Source: an uncultured Ideonella sp.
GTDB taxonomy: Bacteria; Pseudomonadota; Gammaproteobacteria; Burkholderiales; Burkholderiaceae
Length of the DNA stretch: 33,395 nt
NCBI GenBank assembly: GCA_946479475.1
Contig: CAMLGG010000024.1
Span: 1 to 33,395, forward strand
Reading direction: 5' to 3'
Shown here: piece by piece, positions 1 to 8,389 of the stretch
How the letters are laid out: each line of letters begins with the position of its first letter
How positions within the stretch are numbered: position 1 is the first letter of the stretch
Made by a program: the position numbers and the translations under genes
The notes under the pieces: generated by a model
Told to the model about the DNA's origin: nothing
Database searches by the model: none
What the model saw: the letters and a program-made list of their open reading frames with translations, nothing else

Positions 1-922
1 GATCGTCGCGCAGCTTGTGCCAGGCACCCGACAGCGTCATGATGCCGTTGATCATCCCGCCCCAGCTCGGGGCCAGCAGGATCAGCGAGAACACCATGCC
101 GACCGACTGCGTCCAGTCCGGCAGTGCGGTGTAGTGCAGGTGGTGCGGACCCGCCCACATGTAGGTGAAGATCAGGGCCCAGAAGTGCACGATCGACAGG
201 CGATACGAGTACACCGGGCGCTCGGCCTGCTTCGGGATGTAGTAGTACATGATCCCGAGGAAGCCGGCCGTGAGGAAGAAGCCCACCGCGTTGTGGCCGT
301 ACCACCACTGGACCATCGCGTCCTGCACGCCGGCGTAGGCCGAGTAGCTCTTGGTCAGGCTGACCGGGATCTCGGCCGAGTTGACGATGTGCAGCAGGGC
401 CACGGCGATGATGAAGGCACCGAAGAACCAGTTGGCCACGTAGATGTGCCTGACCTTGCGCGTGCCCACCGTGCCGAAGAACACGATGGCGTAGGCCACC
501 CAGACGACGGCGATCAGCAGGTCGATCGGCCACTCGAGCTCGGCGTACTCCTTGCCGGTGGTCATTCCCAGCGGCAGGGTGATCACGGCGAGCACGATGA
601 CCAGGTTCCAGCCGAGGAAGGTGAACATCGCCAGCTTGGGCAGGAACAGCGTGGTCTGGCAGGTGCGCTGGACCACGTGGTAGCTGGTGGCGAAGAGCAC
701 GCTGCCGCCGAAGGCGAAGATCACCGCGTTGGTGTGCAGGGGCCGCAGGCGACCGTAGCTCAGGTAGGGGATGCCGAGGTTGAGTTCGGGCCAGGCGAGC
801 TGCGCGGCGATGATCACGCCGACCAGCATGCCGACGATGCCGTAGATCACCGCAGCGAGCGCGAAGCCGCGTACCACGGTGTCGTTGTAGGCCGGCCTGG
901 CCTGTGGGGAAGCGATTGCCAT
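1..922 (-). CDS. ccoN: cbb3-type cytochrome c oxidase subunit I (5' part, cut by window edge)
   Basis: Catalytic subunit of the high-affinity cbb3 terminal oxidase in the inner membrane; it reduces oxygen to water and pumps protons. The reading frame is open from ATG at 922 to the window edge, giving about 307 N-terminal residues. These begin [20 protein letters not shown] and run through several membrane segments. Haem and copper ligand motifs are visible: [12 protein letters not shown] (haem histidine), [16 protein letters not shown] (CuB histidine region) and GPHHLHYT (the paired CuB histidines). The start is supported by AGGAG about 8 bases upstream on the minus strand. The C-terminal part and any ccoO/P/Q genes lie outside the window. 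ccoS and ccoI lie immediately upstream in the same direction, the usual assembly-gene neighbourhood, and an FNR-type box precedes this gene. Confidence 0.95.
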   Translation of the reverse strand, partial: MAIASPQARPAYNDTVVRGFALAAVIYGIVGMLVGVIIAAQLAWPELNLGIPYLSYGRLRPLHTNAVIFAFGGSVLFATSYHVVQRTCQTTLFLPKLAMFTFLGWNLVIVLAVITLPLGMTTGKEYAELEWPIDLLIAVVWVAYAIVFFGTVGTRKVRHIYVANWFFGAFIIAVALLHIVNSAEIPVSLTKSYSAYAGVQDAMVQWWYGHNAVGFFLTAGFLGIMYYYIPKQAERPVYSYRLSIVHFWALIFTYMWAGPHHLHYTALPDWTQSVGMVFSLILLAPSWGGMINGIMTLSGAWHKLRDD

Positions 923-992
923 CAAGGGACTCCTCATGCCTGCCTCTTTGCAGGCTTGCCGGTCATTCTTCGGCAGTCCCCGTCGCGGCTAC

Positions 993-1006
993 TTGATCGG
1001 TATCAA
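993..1006. promoter_or_regulatory. FNR/ANR-type binding site upstream of ccoN
   Basis: The sequence TTGATCGGTATCAA is a perfect match to the FNR/ANR consensus TTGAT-N4-ATCAA. Its centre is about 77 bases upstream of the ccoN ATG. If it acts as a class II site at -41.5, transcription would start near 958 and leave a leader of about 36 bases. The box overlaps the ccoS stop codon (1003-1005), so the ccoS 3' end and the ccoN promoter share sequence. Oxygen-responsive control of cbb3 oxidase by FNR-family proteins is well established; its use here is inferred from the motif and its position. Confidence 0.8.
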
Positions 1007-1149
1007 CCGGTCTCGCCCTCGTCGAGAATGCGCTCGCCTTCGCGTTGCAGATCGTCGAATTGACCTCGGTGAAGGGCCCATCCGAACAGGCCGATGATGG
1101 CCAGCACGAGCACGGCAGACAGCGGGATGAGGAGGTACAGGATGTCCAT
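1003..1149 (-). CDS. ccoS: cbb3 oxidase maturation protein CcoS
   Basis: A 48-residue inner-membrane protein needed for assembly of active cbb3 oxidase (cofactor insertion in the family). The translation begins MDILYLLIPLSAVLVLAIIG, one transmembrane helix at about residues 4-25. It continues LFGWALHRGQFDDLQREGERILDEGETG, the family's typical short charged tail with the GQFDDLxxEGxRIL pattern. It lies 15 bases after the ccoI stop and before ccoN, the usual position. A longer open frame overlaps it in another frame (963-1178), but that product is serine/cysteine-rich and unrecognisable, so it is treated as a shadow. Confidence 0.9.
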   Translation of the reverse strand: MDILYLLIPLSAVLVLAIIGLFGWALHRGQFDDLQREGERILDEGETG

Positions 1150-1164
1150 GGATTCGCTCGGGCG

Positions 1165-3444
1165 TCAGATCCGCGCAAGGCGCAGGGAGTTGCCCACCAC
1201 CAGCAGCGAGCTGCAGGCCATGCCGAGGCCGGCGGCCCAGGGGGGCAACCAGCCGGCGAGCGCCAGCGGCACGCAACAGAGGTTGTAGACGGCCGCCCAC
1301 GCGAGGTTCTGCCGCATCACGCGGCCCATGCGCACGGACAGCCTTCGCGCGGCCACCAGGTCGCCCAGCCGGTTCGAGACGATCACCGCATCGGCGTGCA
1401 GCCGGGCCACCATCGCGCCCCGGCCCATGGCCAGGGAGACGTCGGCCTGGGCGAGCACCGGCGCGTCGTTGACGCCATCGCCCACCATGCCGACGCGCTC
1501 GCCGGCTGCCTGTGCCTGGGCGACGGCGGCGAGCTTGCTTTCGGGCGTGGCACCGGCGCGGACGTCGCTGATGCCCAGGCGGGCTGCCAGGCGCTCCGCG
1601 CGGCGCGGCTGGTCGCCCGAAAGCAAGGTCAGCGCGACGCCTTCCCTGGCCAGCGCATTCACCGCCTCGGCGGCGTCGGCGCGCAGCCTTTCGTCGAAAT
1701 CGAATCGCAGGATGAGCTCGGCGCCCTCCGCCGCGAACCACACGCAAGGCAGCTCGCCGGATGGCGTGGCGCTGCCCGCGTCGGGACGCACCCAGGCCCA
1801 GCTGCCCAATCGCCACGCGCGGCCCTGGCCATCGCGCGCCTCCAAGCCCTGGCCGGCGATCTCGTGCACCTGCCTCCACTGCACCGAGGCGCTCGAAGGG
1901 GCGTGAGCCGCTGCCAGCGCCCTCGCCAGCGGATGCCCGGAGCTTCCGGCCAGCAGGATCGCGGCAGCCACCTGGCTAGGGGGCGCCACGTCGGCGACGG
2001 GATGGCCGTTCGAATCGACCAGCTGCGTCCCCACCCAGCTGGCCTGGTCCTCGGTCAAGGTGCCGGTCTTGTCGATGAACAGGCGCCGCATGCCGGCCAG
2101 CACTTCGAGCGCATCGAGCCGCTGGAGCATCACGCCGCGGCGGGCGAGGGCGCCGGCCGCGGCGACCATGGCCGAAGGCACGGCCAGCGAAAGCGCGCAG
2201 GGGCAGGTCACGATCAGCACCGCCACCGCCACCCCGATGGCGCGGGACGGATCGACCCAGGACCAGCCCAGGCCGGCGGCCAGGGAGAGCAGCAGGACGA
2301 CCCACAGGAACGGCCCCGCCCAGGCATCCGCCCGCCGCACCAGGGCCGGCCGCTGGGTCAGCGCCTGGCGCATGAGGCTGACGATGGAGCCGTGGCGCGT
2401 GTCCGCACCGACCCGCTCGACGAGCATCCGCACCGGCACGCCGAGGTTCACGCTGCCGCCGACGACCTCGTCGCCCGCTTGCCGCGACACCGGCAGCGAC
2501 TCGCCGGTCAGCAGGCTCTCGTCGACCTGGGTGGTGCCGACCTCCAGCCGGCCATCGGCCGGGAAGCTCGCACCCAAGGGCACCAGGACCCGGTCGCCGG
2601 GACGCAGGCGATGCAGGCTCACCGTCTCGACGACGCCCTCGGCCAGCAGCCGCTGAGCAGTCTCGGGCAACGCGGCCAGGGCGGACTCGAGGCTTTCCGC
2701 CGCGCGGTGGCGCGCCGACATCTCGAGGAACCGGGCACCCAGCAGGAAGCTGACGAACATCGACAGCGAGTCGAAGTAGACCTCCTGCCCGAACACGCCG
2801 CCCGGATCGAAGGTGGCGCCGCTGCTGGCCACGAAGCTGACCGCGATGCCGAGCGCCACCGGCACGTCCATGCCCATGCGCCGCTGGCGCAGAGCCCGCC
2901 ACGCGCCCTGGAAGAATGGGCCGGCGGAGAACAGCAGGACCGGCATGCTGAGCAGCCAGCTGCCCCAGTTCAACAACTGCCGCAGGTCGGGCGCCAGCTC
3001 ATTGCCGTGGGCCACGTAGCTGGGCGTCGCGAACATCATGATCTGCATGGCGCAGAAACTGGCGACGAACAGCCGCCACAGGGCGACGCGCCGCTCGCGC
3101 TGGCGCAGTTCCCGGGCCGGCGCCGCAGCATCCGGCGCCGCCTCGTAGCCGGCCCCCTGGATGGCCCGGACCAGCGCAGAAAGCCGGGTCAGCGCCGGAT
3201 CCCAGCGTACCTGCGCCCGCTGACCCGCGGCACTCACCTCGGCGCGCTCGACGCCGGGCACGCCGGCCAGGGCGGCCTCGATGATCCCGGCGCAGGCGGC
3301 GCAGTGCATCCCGCCCAGCACCAGGCTGGTCTCGGCGACCCGGCGGCCTCCGGGCGCCGTCTCCCAGCGGGTGCTGGCCTGCTGCTCGACCGGGTCGTCG
3401 AGCACCGCCAGGTCGTCAGGAGAGGCGACGGCGGTCAGGGTCAT
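1165..3444 (-). CDS. ccoI: copper-translocating P1B-type ATPase CcoI/FixI
   Basis: A heavy-metal P-type ATPase that exports copper across the inner membrane for assembly of the CuB centre of cbb3 oxidase; 759 residues. An N-terminal metal-binding domain carries GGMHCAACAG (Cys48 and Cys51). It is followed by paired membrane helices, the TGES actuator motif, the metal-path motif TCPCALSLAVPSAM, the phosphorylation site DKTGTLTE, the GHPLA nucleotide-binding motif and the GDGVNDAPVLAQADVS hinge. The CPC motif and the linkage to ccoS and ccoN favour CcoI/FixI over a general detoxification CopA. It is the first gene of the ccoI-ccoS-ccoN series and is divergent from the DUF192 gene. The length is normal for the family and no key motif is missing. 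Confidence 0.93.
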   Translation of the reverse strand: MTLTAVASPDDLAVLDDPVEQQASTRWETAPGGRRVAETSLVLGGMHCAACAGIIEAALAGVPGVERAEVSAAGQRAQVRWDPALTRLSALVRAIQGAGYEAAPDAAAPARELRQRERRVALWRLFVASFCAMQIMMFATPSYVAHGNELAPDLRQLLNWGSWLLSMPVLLFSAGPFFQGAWRALRQRRMGMDVPVALGIAVSFVASSGATFDPGGVFGQEVYFDSLSMFVSFLLGARFLEMSARHRAAESLESALAALPETAQRLLAEGVVETVSLHRLRPGDRVLVPLGASFPADGRLEVGTTQVDESLLTGESLPVSRQAGDEVVGGSVNLGVPVRMLVERVGADTRHGSIVSLMRQALTQRPALVRRADAWAGPFLWVVLLLSLAAGLGWSWVDPSRAIGVAVAVLIVTCPCALSLAVPSAMVAAAGALARRGVMLQRLDALEVLAGMRRLFIDKTGTLTEDQASWVGTQLVDSNGHPVADVAPPSQVAAAILLAGSSGHPLARALAAAHAPSSASVQWRQVHEIAGQGLEARDGQGRAWRLGSWAWVRPDAGSATPSGELPCVWFAAEGAELILRFDFDERLRADAAEAVNALAREGVALTLLSGDQPRRAERLAARLGISDVRAGATPESKLAAVAQAQAAGERVGMVGDGVNDAPVLAQADVSLAMGRGAMVARLHADAVIVSNRLGDLVAARRLSVRMGRVMRQNLAWAAVYNLCCVPLALAGWLPPWAAGLGMACSSLLVVGNSLRLARI

Positions 3445-3508
3445 GGGCGGCGGTCGTTCGTGGGCGTGGGTGGACGCAGCCGTGTCGGCGAAAGCCGCCC
3501 GTCTGCGT

Positions 3509-3523
3509 TCGATAATCTATCGA
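3509..3523. promoter_or_regulatory. Inverted repeat over a -10-like element between ccoI and the DUF192 gene
   Basis: TCGATA-ATC-TATCGA is a perfect 6-base inverted repeat with a 3-base spacer in the 97-base divergent region. GATAAT (3511-3516) inside it looks like a sigma70 -10 hexamer for the plus-strand gene, whose ATG is at 3542. No good -35 hexamer is visible. An operator or a chance palindrome are both possible. Confidence 0.35.
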
Positions 3524-3541
3524 CCGCCCACCCGCCTCGAC

Positions 3542-4006
3542 ATGACATTGATCAAGCCACGCCACCTCCGCCCCGCCCTGTCGCTCGTCATCGCAGCCCT
3601 GGCAGCCGCCGCCTCGGCCCAGGGCACGGGCGAGCCGCAGCAACTGCCCACGGTGACCCTGCACGCCGGCATGCACAACATCCAGGCCCAGGTGGCCAAG
3701 ACGCCCGACCAGCGGCAGATCGGCCTCATGTACCGCAAGCAGATGGCCGGCCACGAGGGCATGATCTTCGTCTTCGAGGCGCCCGCCACCCAGTGCTTCT
3801 GGATGCGCAACACGCTGATCCCCCTGTCGGCTGCCTTCGTGGCCGACGACGGCAGCATCGTGAACATCGAGGACATGAAGCCCCTGTCGGATGAATCGCA
3901 CTGCTCGAAGAAGCCGGTGCGCTACGTCCTCGAGATGAACCAGGGCTGGTTCGCCAAGGTCGGCCTCAAGGCCGGCGACAAGCTGGCCGGCCCCCTCTTC
4001 AAGTGA
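3542..4006 (+). CDS. Exported DUF192 family protein
   Basis: A 154-residue protein beginning MTLIKPRHLRPALSLVIAALAAAASAQ, a clear Sec signal peptide with probable cleavage after ASA near residue 26. The mature part matches DUF192: KTPDQRQIGLMYRKQM, GMIFVFE, CFWMRNTLIPLSAAFV, then a conserved tail with YVLEMNQGWFAKVGLKAGDKL. The biochemical function of the family is not established. Upstream in-frame codons back to 3281 overlap ccoI on the other strand and lack signal-peptide character, so ATG at 3542 was chosen. The gene is divergent from ccoI and convergent with the histidine kinase, ending 12 bases from the kinase stop, so it is probably monocistronic. Confidence 0.88.
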   Translation: MTLIKPRHLRPALSLVIAALAAAASAQGTGEPQQLPTVTLHAGMHNIQAQVAKTPDQRQIGLMYRKQMAGHEGMIFVFEAPATQCFWMRNTLIPLSAAFVADDGSIVNIEDMKPLSDESHCSKKPVRYVLEMNQGWFAKVGLKAGDKLAGPLFK

Positions 4007-4018
4007 GGCTGCGGCCGG

Positions 4019-5446
4019 TCAGGCGGCCAGCGTGATGGTGAAGCGCAGCCCCTGAACCTCGGGCCGCGTGGCCGCCTCGATGCGGCCGCCCAGGCGCTGG
4101 ACGACCTCCCGCGCGATGGTCAGGCCCAGGCCGGTGCCACCGTCGTTGCGCAAGTCGGCGCGTTCGCCGCGCCAGAAGGGCTCGAACAGCTGCGCCAGGT
4201 GCTCTGCGGGAACGCCTGGGCCGTCGTCCTCGACGATGACCTCCGCCCCGCCCTCGCCTCTGGGTGCCACCCGCAGCATCACGTGGGGGCCGCCATAGCG
4301 CAGGGCGTTGTCGAGCAGGTTGTTGACGACCTCGCCCAGCCACAGGGGATGGGCGCGGGCGGGCACCGCGGCGTCCGGTGCCTCGAGCACCAGGCTGCGC
4401 CCCTCGCGCAGGGCGCGCAGCACCAGCGGCTCGGCCGACTCGCGCAGCAGGGGCACGATGTCGAGCGTCTCGTGCTCGGCATCGATGGACAGCGCGGTCT
4501 CCGAACGGGCCAGGCTGAGCAGCTGTCCGATCAGGCGCGACATGCGGTCCGTCGACCGTTCCAGCTGTGCCACCAAGGGCCGCCAGGCCGCTTCCTCCTG
4601 CGGATGGGTGGCCAGTTCCTCGGCCAGGTTCTGCGCCAGCACGCGGATGCCGGCGACCGGGGTCCGCAGCTGGTGGGCGGCGTCGGCGACGAACCTTCGC
4701 TGCAGCTGGATGGACTGCTCCACGTCGGCCAGCAGGCTGTTGATGCGCTCGATCAGCGGCACCGCCTCGCGGGGCACCTGCTGCAGCGGCAGGGGTCGCC
4801 AGTCCTGGCTGTCGCGCAGGGCCACCTCGGTGGCCACGTCGCGCAGCGGCTGCAGGCCGCGGCGGATGCCCCAGCCGATCATCCCGAAGGTCAGCGAGCC
4901 CAGGGCGAGAGCCGGCAGGACGATGGAAAGCTGCAGGTCGCGCATCAGCACGTCTCGCTTGTTCTTGGTCTGCACGACGATCACCGAGACCGAGCGGTCC
5001 AGCATCGGCGAGCTGAGCGAGAAGATCGCCCCGCGAACCGGCTCGCCGTCGAACTCGCCGTCGAACAGGCGAGGCTGGGCGAAACTGGCCCTTCGCAACT
5101 TGGCCGCCGGGACCGGCACGTGGGAGTCGCCCGCCAGTGCGTTGCCTTCGCTGTCGACCATCGCGTAGCCGTTGCGGTCGTCGCGGTCCCAGGTGACCAG
5201 TTCCATCGCCTGGCGAGAGAGATCGAGCAGCGGCCCGCGGTCGGACCAGGTCACCTTGGCGGCCAGGGCGCTCACCTCGTCCTGCAGGCCGCGGTCGAAG
5301 GCCTGGTTGGCGCTCGACCGGGCCAGCCAGTAGGCGCCGATCACTGCGGCCAGCAGGCCCAGGCCCCAGCTCCACAGCAGCGGCCTGAGCAGCGCTCGCC
5401 GGACGCTCGGCCCGGCGACGGGCATCTCACCCGCCGGCGGGCTCAT
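4019..5446 (-). CDS. Two-component sensor histidine kinase (TctE/QseC-like)
   Basis: A 475-residue membrane histidine kinase. One transmembrane helix lies at about residues 22-42 and another at about 172-193, flanking a periplasmic sensor region of about 130 residues. A HAMP-like linker follows, then the dimerisation/phosphoacceptor box FVADAAHQLRTPVAGIRVLAQ with His258. The ATPase part has NLLDNALRYGG (N box), VEDDGPGVP (G1), LFEPFWRG (F) and GGTGLGLTIAREVVQRLGG (G2). The start at 5446 overlaps the regulator gene by 20 bases; a second in-frame ATG at 5425 would begin one base after the regulator's stop and has GGCGGGTGAG before it. The two form a bicistronic pair. The signal sensed cannot be told from sequence; the TctE_N-like sensor layout is seen in tricarboxylate and metal sensors. 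Confidence 0.9.
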   Translation of the reverse strand: MSPPAGEMPVAGPSVRRALLRPLLWSWGLGLLAAVIGAYWLARSSANQAFDRGLQDEVSALAAKVTWSDRGPLLDLSRQAMELVTWDRDDRNGYAMVDSEGNALAGDSHVPVPAAKLRRASFAQPRLFDGEFDGEPVRGAIFSLSSPMLDRSVSVIVVQTKNKRDVLMRDLQLSIVLPALALGSLTFGMIGWGIRRGLQPLRDVATEVALRDSQDWRPLPLQQVPREAVPLIERINSLLADVEQSIQLQRRFVADAAHQLRTPVAGIRVLAQNLAEELATHPQEEAAWRPLVAQLERSTDRMSRLIGQLLSLARSETALSIDAEHETLDIVPLLRESAEPLVLRALREGRSLVLEAPDAAVPARAHPLWLGEVVNNLLDNALRYGGPHVMLRVAPRGEGGAEVIVEDDGPGVPAEHLAQLFEPFWRGERADLRNDGGTGLGLTIAREVVQRLGGRIEAATRPEVQGLRFTITLAA

Positions 5447-6122
5447 CGCCGTGGGCCGACGCGGCCTCCATCAGGTAGCCGAAGCCCCGCACCGTCCGGA
5501 TCACGATGCCGAGCGCGGCGAAGCGCTTGCGCAGCCGGTGCACGTAGACCTCGACCGAGTTCTCGCTGAAGTCCGCCTCCCAGCTCGACATGCGGGCGAC
5601 GATGGAATCCTTGGGGACGACGCGGCCCGCCTTCTGCATGAGCAACTCGGTCAGCGCCAGTTCGCGCGGGCTGAGGGCGATCCGTTGCCCCTGGTGCGTG
5701 AGCTCGCGATGCGAAAGGTCGAGCTTCAGCTCGCCGCACTGCAGGACTTCGTCTATGCGGCCTTGCGCGCGTCGCTTGAGGGCGCGCACGCGGGCGAGCA
5801 ACTCCGGCAGGTCGAAGGGCTTGACCAGGTAGTCGTCGGCTCCGGCGTCCAGGCCCTGCACACGGTCGGAGAGCTCGTCGCGCGCCGTCAAAAGCAGCAC
5901 GGGCATGCGGATGCCCTTGGCGCGCCAGTGGCGCAGCACCTCCATGCCATCGCGCCGGGGCAGGCCGAGGTCGAGGATGCCCAGGTCGTACCGGCCCATG
6001 ACGCCCTCGGTCATGGCCTGCTCGCCGTCGTGGAGCACGTCGACCTGCCAGCCCTCACGGCCCAGGCCTCTCGCCACGCCCAGGCTGAGCGCGGGGTCGT
6101 CTTCCACCAGCAGGATGCGCAT
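5427..6122 (-). CDS. OmpR-family response regulator
   Basis: A 231-residue DNA-binding response regulator. The receiver domain (about 1-118) has the acidic pair Asp8/Asp9, phosphoacceptor Asp51 in GILDLGLPRRDG, Thr79 in LLLTARDEL and Lys101 in YLVKPFDLPEL. The C-terminal winged helix (about 130-225) ends with the OmpR hallmark EVYVHRLRKRF...IRTVRGFGYLME. ATG at 6122 gives the canonical MRILLVEDDPALSLG; an upstream in-frame start would only add a few residues. It is followed directly by its cognate kinase and separated from sodB by a terminator, so it probably has its own promoter near the sodB end. The target genes are unknown. Confidence 0.92.
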   Translation of the reverse strand: MRILLVEDDPALSLGVARGLGREGWQVDVLHDGEQAMTEGVMGRYDLGILDLGLPRRDGMEVLRHWRAKGIRMPVLLLTARDELSDRVQGLDAGADDYLVKPFDLPELLARVRALKRRAQGRIDEVLQCGELKLDLSHRELTHQGQRIALSPRELALTELLMQKAGRVVPKDSIVARMSSWEADFSENSVEVYVHRLRKRFAALGIVIRTVRGFGYLMEAASAHGDEPAGG

Positions 6123-6140
6123 GGCTGGCGAGGGTAGCAA

Positions 6141-6168
6141 AAAGAAAAGCCGGCACGGGGCCGGCTTT
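6141..6168 (-). terminator. Rho-independent terminator after sodB
   Basis: A perfect 9-bp stem (AAAGCCGGC / GCCGGCTTT) with a 5-base loop lies 17 bases beyond the sodB stop. Read on the minus strand it is followed by TTTTCTTTTT. It separates sodB from the response regulator gene, whose ATG is 19 bases further on. Confidence 0.85.
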
Positions 6169-6185
6169 CCAGAGGGTCGGGAAGA

Positions 6186-6767
6186 TCAGGCGAAGTTCTT
6201 CTCGGCGAAGGACCAGTTCACGAGCGAGTTCAGGAAGGTCTCGACGAACTTCGGGCGCAGGTTGCGGTAGTCGATGTAGTAGGCGTGCTCCCACACGTCG
6301 ATCGTCAGCAGGGCCTTGTCGCCGGTGGTCAGGGGCGTACCGGCAGCGCCCATGTTGACGATGTCGACCGAGCCGTCGGCCTTCTTCACCAGCCAGGTCC
6401 AGCCCGAGCCGAAGTTGCCCACGGCGCTCTTGGCGAAGGCTTCCTTGAAGGCGGCGTAGGAGCCCCACTTGGCATTGATGGCCTGCGCCAGGGCGCCCGA
6501 CGGCTCGCCGCCGCCGCCCTTCTTCAGGCAGTTCCAGAAGAAGGTGTGGTTCCAGATCTGCGCGGCGTTGTTGTAGATGCCGCCGCTGGACTTCTTGACG
6601 ATCTCCTCCAGGGGGAGCGACTCGAACTCGGTGCCCTTCTGCAGGTTGTTCAGGTTCACGACGTAGGCGTTGTGGTGCTTGCCGTGGTGGTATTCCAGCG
6701 TCTCGCGGCTCATGTGCGGAGCCAGGTCGTCGAGGCCGAACGGCAGCGGCGGCAGGGTGTGTTCCAT
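6186..6767 (-). CDS. sodB: Superoxide dismutase [Fe]
   Basis: Cytoplasmic superoxide dismutase converting superoxide to hydrogen peroxide and oxygen; 193 residues, the standard SodB length. The metal ligands sit at the expected places: His27 (LEYHHGKHH), His74 ([13 protein letters not shown]), Asp157 and His161 ([13 protein letters not shown]). The NHTFFWNC and FGSGWTWLV context is typical of the iron form. ATG at 6767 is preceded by GAAAGGAAC, a good ribosome binding site, and longer in-frame extensions run into xseA and are rejected. It follows xseA in the same direction with a gap of about 110 bases and ends in a strong terminator, so it is probably transcribed alone. Confidence 0.96.
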   Translation of the reverse strand: MEHTLPPLPFGLDDLAPHMSRETLEYHHGKHHNAYVVNLNNLQKGTEFESLPLEEIVKKSSGGIYNNAAQIWNHTFFWNCLKKGGGGEPSGALAQAINAKWGSYAAFKEAFAKSAVGNFGSGWTWLVKKADGSVDIVNMGAAGTPLTTGDKALLTIDVWEHAYYIDYRNLRPKFVETFLNSLVNWSFAEKNFA

Positions 6768-6879
6768 GCTTGTTCCTTTCGTTTCGTTGGGCTTGCGGCG
6801 CGCCCAGGGGCGCCGCTCAGAAGGGGAGCGCGGGCGCATTGTAGGCAGCGCCTGCCGCCCGACACCGCGCCATGGATGA

Positions 6880-8181
6880 TCAGTCGGCGGGCGGCTCTTC
6901 GGGCTGCACCAGGGTGATGCGCGCCTGCGCGCTGCCATCGGACCAGACTGCGCGGACGGCTTGCCCGACCTGCAGCCCGCGGGACGAGACGATGGCCTGG
7001 CCCTGCTCGGATTCGACCCACGCATAACCCCGCGCCAGGACGCCGCGCGGGTCGAGGGCCGAGAGCCGATGGGCGCGACCTTCCAGCCGCTCCTTCTCTC
7101 TGGAGAACTGCCGATGAAAGGCATTCGCCAGGCGTTGCGAGCGGAGTTCGAGAGCCTGCTCCTGGACGTGCAGGGCTCGTCCGAGCGAGGCCCTTTGCCG
7201 TTGCGCCAGCAAGTTCAGCCGCCCCTGCTCGGCAGACAGCCGCTGGGCAGGCCTGTGCAGCCGCATGGCCAGCGTGTCGAGCCCCTGGGCGGCGCTGTCC
7301 AATCGTTGCCTCAGCCTGCGCGACAAGAGCTCTTCGCGCGCCTGGAGCGACTGCAGCAGCGCCTTGCGTTCCGGCGCGGCGAGCTCGGCCGCCGCACTCG
7401 GCGTTGCGGCGCGCAGGTCGGCCGCGAGGTCCGCCAGCGTCACGTCCGTCTCGTGGCCCACCCCGCACACGACGGGCAGCCGCGAAGCCCGCACCGCGCG
7501 CACCACGCGCTCGTCGTTGAACGACCACAGGTCTTCGAGCGAGCCTCCGCCGCGGCACAGCAGCACCAGGTCCACGTCGCGCAGTGCGTTGGCCTGCGCC
7601 AGGGCGCGGACGATCGCCTCCGGTGCCTGCACACCCTGCACGAGCGTGGGCACGAGGATCACGCCGACGTGCGGCGCTCGGCGCGTCAGGCAGGTCAGCA
7701 CGTCGTGGATGGCCGCGCCGGTCGGCGACGTGACGACCGCGATCCTGCGCACGAAGCTCGGCAAGGGCCGCTTCCTCGCCGGATCGAACAGGCCTGCGGC
7801 CTCCAGGCGGGCCCGCAGCCGAAGGAACTCCTCGTACAGGTTGCCCGCCCCGACGCGCTGCATCGACTCGACGACCATCTGCAGTTCGCCTCGGGCCTCG
7901 TAGACCGCCAGGCGCCCGCGCAGCTCGACCTGCTGGCCGTCCTGCGGATTGAAGCCGAGCATCATGGCCGCGCGCCGGAACATCGCGCAGCGCAGGCCTG
8001 CGTTGGCGCCCGAGCCATCCTTCAGCGTGAAGTAGCAGTGGCCGCTGCCCGCCCGGCTGAAGCCGGACAACTCGCCGCGCACCGAGACGGCGGCGAAGCG
8101 AGCAGCCAGGGCGTCGGAGACGGCGAGCAGCAGGCCGGCGACTTCCCAGACCCGGGGGCCGGGCGCGGCAAGAGGATCCAT
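6880..8181 (-). CDS. xseA: Exodeoxyribonuclease VII large subunit
   Basis: Large subunit of exonuclease VII, which degrades single-stranded DNA into oligonucleotides; 433 residues. An N-terminal OB-fold (about 7-105) has [22 protein letters not shown]. The catalytic domain follows, with [54 protein letters not shown] and [34 protein letters not shown], all strongly conserved in XseA. A coiled-coil-rich C-terminal half ends with [17 protein letters not shown] at 8181 follows GGTGGAAATC; a GTG three codons earlier (8190) is also possible. A GC-rich inverted repeat (GGCGCC arms, 8192-8206) lies just upstream. It is divergent from exbB; no xseB is present in the window. Confidence 0.95.
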   Translation of the reverse strand: MDPLAAPGPRVWEVAGLLLAVSDALAARFAAVSVRGELSGFSRAGSGHCYFTLKDGSGANAGLRCAMFRRAAMMLGFNPQDGQQVELRGRLAVYEARGELQMVVESMQRVGAGNLYEEFLRLRARLEAAGLFDPARKRPLPSFVRRIAVVTSPTGAAIHDVLTCLTRRAPHVGVILVPTLVQGVQAPEAIVRALAQANALRDVDLVLLCRGGGSLEDLWSFNDERVVRAVRASRLPVVCGVGHETDVTLADLAADLRAATPSAAAELAAPERKALLQSLQAREELLSRRLRQRLDSAAQGLDTLAMRLHRPAQRLSAEQGRLNLLAQRQRASLGRALHVQEQALELRSQRLANAFHRQFSREKERLEGRAHRLSALDPRGVLARGYAWVESEQGQAIVSSRGLQVGQAVRAVWSDGSAQARITLVQPEEPPAD

Positions 8182-8284
8182 GATTTCCACCGGCGCCCGG
8201 GGCGCCTAATTCTTGAGCAACCTGTCGCCAGGCCGCGCCGTTGCACGCTTTTCGAAGGTTGCGCCCGGCTTGCTCACAGCGTTG

Positions 8285-8301
8285 TCCACATGGACTGTGG
8301 A
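8285..8301. repeat. Inverted repeat in the xseA/exbB divergent region
   Basis: TCCACA-TGGAC-TGTGGA is a perfect 6-bp inverted repeat with a 5-base spacer in the roughly 200-base divergent intergenic region. It lies about 100 bases upstream of exbB and could be an operator. The left arm also resembles a DnaA box (TTGTCCACA at 8283-8291), with one deviation from TTWTNCACA. Confidence 0.3.
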
Positions 8302-8344
8302 AAGCGCACGCCGCGAGGGCCCCTGAGCCGGCGAACGATCAGTT

Positions 8345-8350
8345 CATAAT
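8345..8350 (+). promoter_or_regulatory. Possible -10 element of the exbB operon
   Basis: CATAAT, close to the sigma70 -10 consensus, lies 40 bases upstream of the exbB start codon in an otherwise GC-rich region. The matching -35 position (about 8322-8327) is poor. It is the best promoter-like element before exbB-exbD-lpxK. Confidence 0.3.
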
Positions 8351-8389
8351 CGCGCGTCTTTTCGTTTCGGGCCCCGTGCCTCAGGCATC

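Noticed and set aside
963..1178. Minus-strand 71-codon frame overlapping ccoS
   Set aside because: Serine/cysteine-rich and unrecognisable, while the other frame encodes a clear CcoS.
3281..3541. In-frame upstream extension of the DUF192 protein
   Set aside because: It overlaps ccoI and would bury the signal peptide.
1045..3894. Long plus-strand open frame (949 codons) antisense to ccoI
   Set aside because: Translation is rich in Gly, Arg, His and Gln with no domain; the minus-strand frame is an intact CcoI. Typical GC-driven shadow.
8283..8291. TTGTCCACA as a DnaA box or origin
   Set aside because: A single imperfect box without a cluster, AT-rich region or dnaA/dnaN context.
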